From Thiomicrorhabdus sp. (GTDB lineage Bacteria; Pseudomonadota; Gammaproteobacteria; Thiomicrospirales; Thiomicrospiraceae), in the NCBI GenBank assembly GCA_015488565.1, contig WFNQ01000040.1:1-24632 (forward strand): a DNA stretch of 24,632 nt. Reading direction: 5' to 3'. The position numbers and the translations under genes were made by a program. The notes under the pieces were generated by a model, which searched no databases, had not been told where the DNA came from, and worked only from the letters and a program-made list of their open reading frames with translations. Shown here piece by piece: positions 22,337-24,632 of the stretch (positions are counted from its first letter, which is position 1; each line of letters begins with the position of its first letter).

Positions 22337-23692
22337 CTATAATTCTTCTGAACGGAGTTGTAATAGCAAGTTTTGAAATGTAGGATTGTTTTTTAAAAGG
22401 GAGCGACCAGCATGGATTAATTGGGTTATTTCTGATTCGCTCAGCGATAAACTGGTCGGGATTAAATTAAATGCCATGCGCTGTTCGGAGGTGCTGAATT
22501 GGTTGAAGTTGAGCTTAATAAAAAATGGAGTAACTTGATGTTGTGGTGTAGACAGCTCGCTACTCCATTTTGTTAGGGCCTTTGAAAATAGGTTGAGTGT
22601 ACTGGCATTGTAGCGGTGAATTTGAATATCTGTCATGGCATCAATGCTCTCCTTGATGCTGGGCATTTTATTCGAGAGACGAAAGGCAGGTAAGGACTGT
22701 GTCGAGGCATCGACAGAAATTACGGCTAACCATTTAGTGGGTGCTTTGCCAATACGGTTTAAAAATTGGATTGCACTACCAGAGAGCTCTACGGCTTCAT
22801 AGATCGCACGCAGTCCTAAATTGTCGGTAATGCCGCCGTCCACGAGGTGTAAGTAAGAGTATGTTGTGTTGAGATAGCTATTTAGTCCATCGGTAGCTTG
22901 CTTGAGTTCGTTATTTTTTAGAGTGTATAGACTGGCCTGTTGTAGTTTTTGTTGTGCGTTATTATTGCAGGGTTGAAAGTTTTGGATAATAACAGGATTA
23001 AAGGCAATGGGCACAGCGGCAGAGGCCGCCACTGCACGAGCAATGGAATAATTATTAATGTCAGAGCAAATAAGGGTAAAGTACTCTTGGACAAATGAAA
23101 AACGTACGCCATTGCCCAGATCAGATGCATTGATTAATATAAGTGGACGATTTGGTTGGTTAAGGTCTTTAAAAGTGGCGTTTTTAAACAGGGTGTTATT
23201 ATATATTTGAATAGCAATTTCTGTTCGTCCAGTGGTTAAAAACCAACTAAATGGACTGAGAATGCCAGAAATAATCGTATCTTCAATATTTTGTTGTAGC
23301 ATCGCTTTTTTAAATTTTTTAAAGGTTTTTTTACCGTGTAAACCGTAGTAGGCGGCAATAAAGCTTCCGCCTGATACGGCACTGATAATATCAACTTCAT
23401 CAATTAAACTGTAGTGTTGGTTTTTTTGAGAAATGATGGTCTGTTCTAGTTCTTGTAATACTCCATAGGCAAAAGCGGCCGCTCTAGTTCCACCGCCAGA
23501 GAACGCTAGAGCCAGTGCAATATTGCCACGAGAACGAGATTTTAATTTAGCTGAAATAGAGTATTCTATTGCTTCGACATGGTTGGATGTATTTTGTTTT
23601 TGGTTGTGCACGGTACCATAAGATGAACAACCAGATAAGGTCATTAAAAAAAGACATAGACTAAGTAAGGATATTTGGTGAAAATGCATCAT
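22337..23692 (-). CDS. Patatin-like phospholipase, predicted lipoprotein
   Basis: The 451-residue protein begins with a lipoprotein signal: hydrophobic residues 8-17 and lipobox LSGC with Cys22 as the acylation site. A patatin-like acyl-hydrolase domain follows. The oxyanion loop is SGGGTRAAAF (65-74), the nucleophile is Ser107 in AVSGG (the usual GxSxG with Ala at the first position), and the catalytic Asp is Asp285 in DGGITDN. Expected activity is hydrolysis of a lipid acyl ester; the substrate is unknown. Residue +2 after Cys22 is Ser, which suggests outer-membrane sorting. AAGG precedes the ATG pair (23692 or 23689). Confidence 0.87.
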   Translation of the reverse strand: MMHFHQISLLSLCLFLMTLSGCSSYGTVHNQKQNTSNHVEAIEYSISAKLKSRSRGNIALALAFSGGGTRAAAFAYGVLQELEQTIISQKNQHYSLIDEVDIISAVSGGSFIAAYYGLHGKKTFKKFKKAMLQQNIEDTIISGILSPFSWFLTTGRTEIAIQIYNNTLFKNATFKDLNQPNRPLILINASDLGNGVRFSFVQEYFTLICSDINNYSIARAVAASAAVPIAFNPVIIQNFQPCNNNAQQKLQQASLYTLKNNELKQATDGLNSYLNTTYSYLHLVDGGITDNLGLRAIYEAVELSGSAIQFLNRIGKAPTKWLAVISVDASTQSLPAFRLSNKMPSIKESIDAMTDIQIHRYNASTLNLFSKALTKWSSELSTPQHQVTPFFIKLNFNQFSTSEQRMAFNLIPTSLSLSESEITQLIHAGRSLLKNNPTFQNLLLQLRSEEL

Positions 23693-23723
23693 TAAACCTT
23701 AATATTGAATATAGAATACAGGT

Positions 23724-23732
23724 ATCATAGCA
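23724..23732 (-). promoter_or_regulatory. Candidate patatin-gene promoter (extended -10)
   Basis: On the minus strand TGCTATGAT is an extended -10 with five of six consensus bases, about 31 bases before the ATG. No good -35 is present. The plus strand here reads TATCAT (23723-23728), a possible overlapping -10 for the divergent GGDEF gene. Confidence 0.45.
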
Positions 23733-23766
23733 TGAGTGTTTTAATCATTTTTAGGATGGAAGCTGT

Positions 23767-24632
23767 ATGGATTTATTAGAACGTAGTATGCCTAATGTAG
23801 ATTCTATCTTACTGGATTCTGTCCTAAATCATTCCTCATCAGCGATTGCTTTTAAAGATCTGTCGGGCCAGTTCGTACGAGTGAATCAAGCATTTGTCCA
23901 TTTATTTTCTTTGAGTGAGACAGAGGTTCTGGGTAAGCTCGAGTCAGAGATTTTTCCATTAGAAGTTCGTGAAGAGATAGCTGAGTTAGATACGAAGGTG
24001 ATGGCAGAGGCGCATTTTTTTGAGAAAGAAATTAAACTCTCTCTAAAGGGGGTAGAGCATATTTTTATGCTGGTTAAGTTTCCTTGGCTTACCTCAGAAC
24101 GAAAAGTGCGGGGTATTGGTTGTATCCTTACGGATATTACCCAAGTAAAATGGCTAGAAAAAAAATATGGGCTTGCGCAGAAAGTATTCGAAAATACAAC
24201 GGAAGCCGTGGTATTTACGGACGCTCAAGGGTTGATTGTTGATGTTAATGATGCGTATCAAAAAATTACAGGGTATCAGCGTTCAGAGCTGATTGGAAAA
24301 AACCCAAATGTACTTAAATCAGGCCGGCACGATCGACGGTTTTATCAGTCTATGTGGACACAAATTAAAGAGCAAGGAACTTGGAGTGGTGAAGTTTGGG
24401 ATAGACGAAAAAATGGTGAAATCTATCCAAAGTGGTTAATGATTAATGCGATGAAAGATGATGAAGGGTGTCCAATAGGTTATGTGGGCATTTTTAATGA
24501 TTTATCCGATCAAAAAAAAGCCGAAGAAAAACTGGAAGAACTCTCTTTTTACGATCCTTTGACGCACCTTCCTAACCGCGTATTGTTTTACGATCGCCTC
24601 TCTGTCGGAATATCCATTGCAAAGCGAGAGAA
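23767..24632 (+). CDS. PAS-PAS-GGDEF protein, N-terminal part
   Basis: The gene runs off the window after 288 codons. The visible part has no membrane segment and contains two PAS sensor domains, roughly residues 14-125 and 137-250. The second carries the typical NGEIYPKW and GYVGIFNDLSDQK ending. A linker helix then leads into the start of a GGDEF domain (LSFYDPLTHLPNRVLFYDRL, 259-278). The catalytic GG(D/E)EF motif and any EAL domain lie beyond the edge, so diguanylate cyclase or phosphodiesterase activity cannot be judged. AGGATGGA (23753-23760) is a good Shine-Dalgarno for this ATG. Confidence 0.9.
   Translation, partial: MDLLERSMPNVDSILLDSVLNHSSSAIAFKDLSGQFVRVNQAFVHLFSLSETEVLGKLESEIFPLEVREEIAELDTKVMAEAHFFEKEIKLSLKGVEHIFMLVKFPWLTSERKVRGIGCILTDITQVKWLEKKYGLAQKVFENTTEAVVFTDAQGLIVDVNDAYQKITGYQRSELIGKNPNVLKSGRHDRRFYQSMWTQIKEQGTWSGEVWDRRKNGEIYPKWLMINAMKDDEGCPIGYVGIFNDLSDQKKAEEKLEELSFYDPLTHLPNRVLFYDRLSVGISIAKRE

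Noticed and set aside
1..24632. CRISPR arrays, IS elements, prophage, tRNA or rRNA genes, or a hidden defence system
   Set aside because: I saw no repeat-spacer pattern, transposase, tRNA-like cloverleaf or defence-gene domains; gene gaps are all under about 175 bases.

Overview
The window is a piece of a low-GC, T-rich gammaproteobacterial chromosome. It runs from the 3' end of an EF-Tu gene through the complete S10, spc and alpha ribosomal-protein operons (about 13.4 kb), then into housekeeping and envelope genes. The ribosomal proteins, the SecY and RpoA sequences, the SSB tail (DDDDVPF), the YajR-type transporter and the uvrA/MFS/ssb neighbourhood all look gammaproteobacterial. A Thiotrichales (Thiomicrospira/Hydrogenovibrio-like) source would fit, but that is an impression from memory and not a demonstrated assignment.

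Layout. 1-164: end of tuf, closed by a terminator at 190-217. 235-5318: S10 operon (rpsJ, rplC, rplD, rplW, rplB, rpsS, rplV, rpsC, rplP, rpmC, rpsQ) from its own promoter. 5319-5470: a 152-bp gap with an extended -10 promoter and a long hairpin. 5471-10814: spc operon (rplN, rplX, rplE, rpsN, rpsH, rplF, rplR, rpsE, rpmD, rplO, secY), ending without rpmJ. 10815-10900: a short gap with a -10 box in the loop of a hairpin. 10901-13713: alpha operon (rpsM, rpsK, rpsD, rpoA, rplQ) and a strong terminator. 13786-15298: an overlapping pair, a TatD-family hydrolase and tcdA (t6A to ct6A tRNA cyclisation). 15470-20079, minus strand: an exported DUF2927 protein, uvrA, and an exported SIMPL-domain protein. 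20233-22261, plus strand: a YajR-like MFS transporter and ssb. 22337-23692, minus strand: a patatin-like lipoprotein. 23767-end, plus strand: a PAS-PAS-GGDEF protein cut by the window edge. No stretch of more than about 175 bases lacks a gene. There are no tRNA or rRNA genes, IS elements or CRISPR arrays.

The first 13.7 kb encodes ribosome subunits, the Sec translocon channel and the RNA polymerase alpha subunit, so translation, secretion and transcription capacity are co-expressed in the classic order. The rest is a mixed set: tRNA modification, nucleotide excision repair (uvrA), single-strand DNA binding (ssb), three exported proteins of uncertain role, one transporter and one probable c-di-GMP protein.

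Most of the window is conserved, and I found no convincing new multi-gene system. The points worth following up are mainly regulatory: the rpsQ-rplN hairpin, the -10-in-loop arrangement before rpsM with no room for an E. coli-type S4 leader, the missing rpmJ, an inverted repeat over the uvrA promoter, an odd hairpin before ssb, and a C9 tract that could make the SIMPL gene phase-variable.
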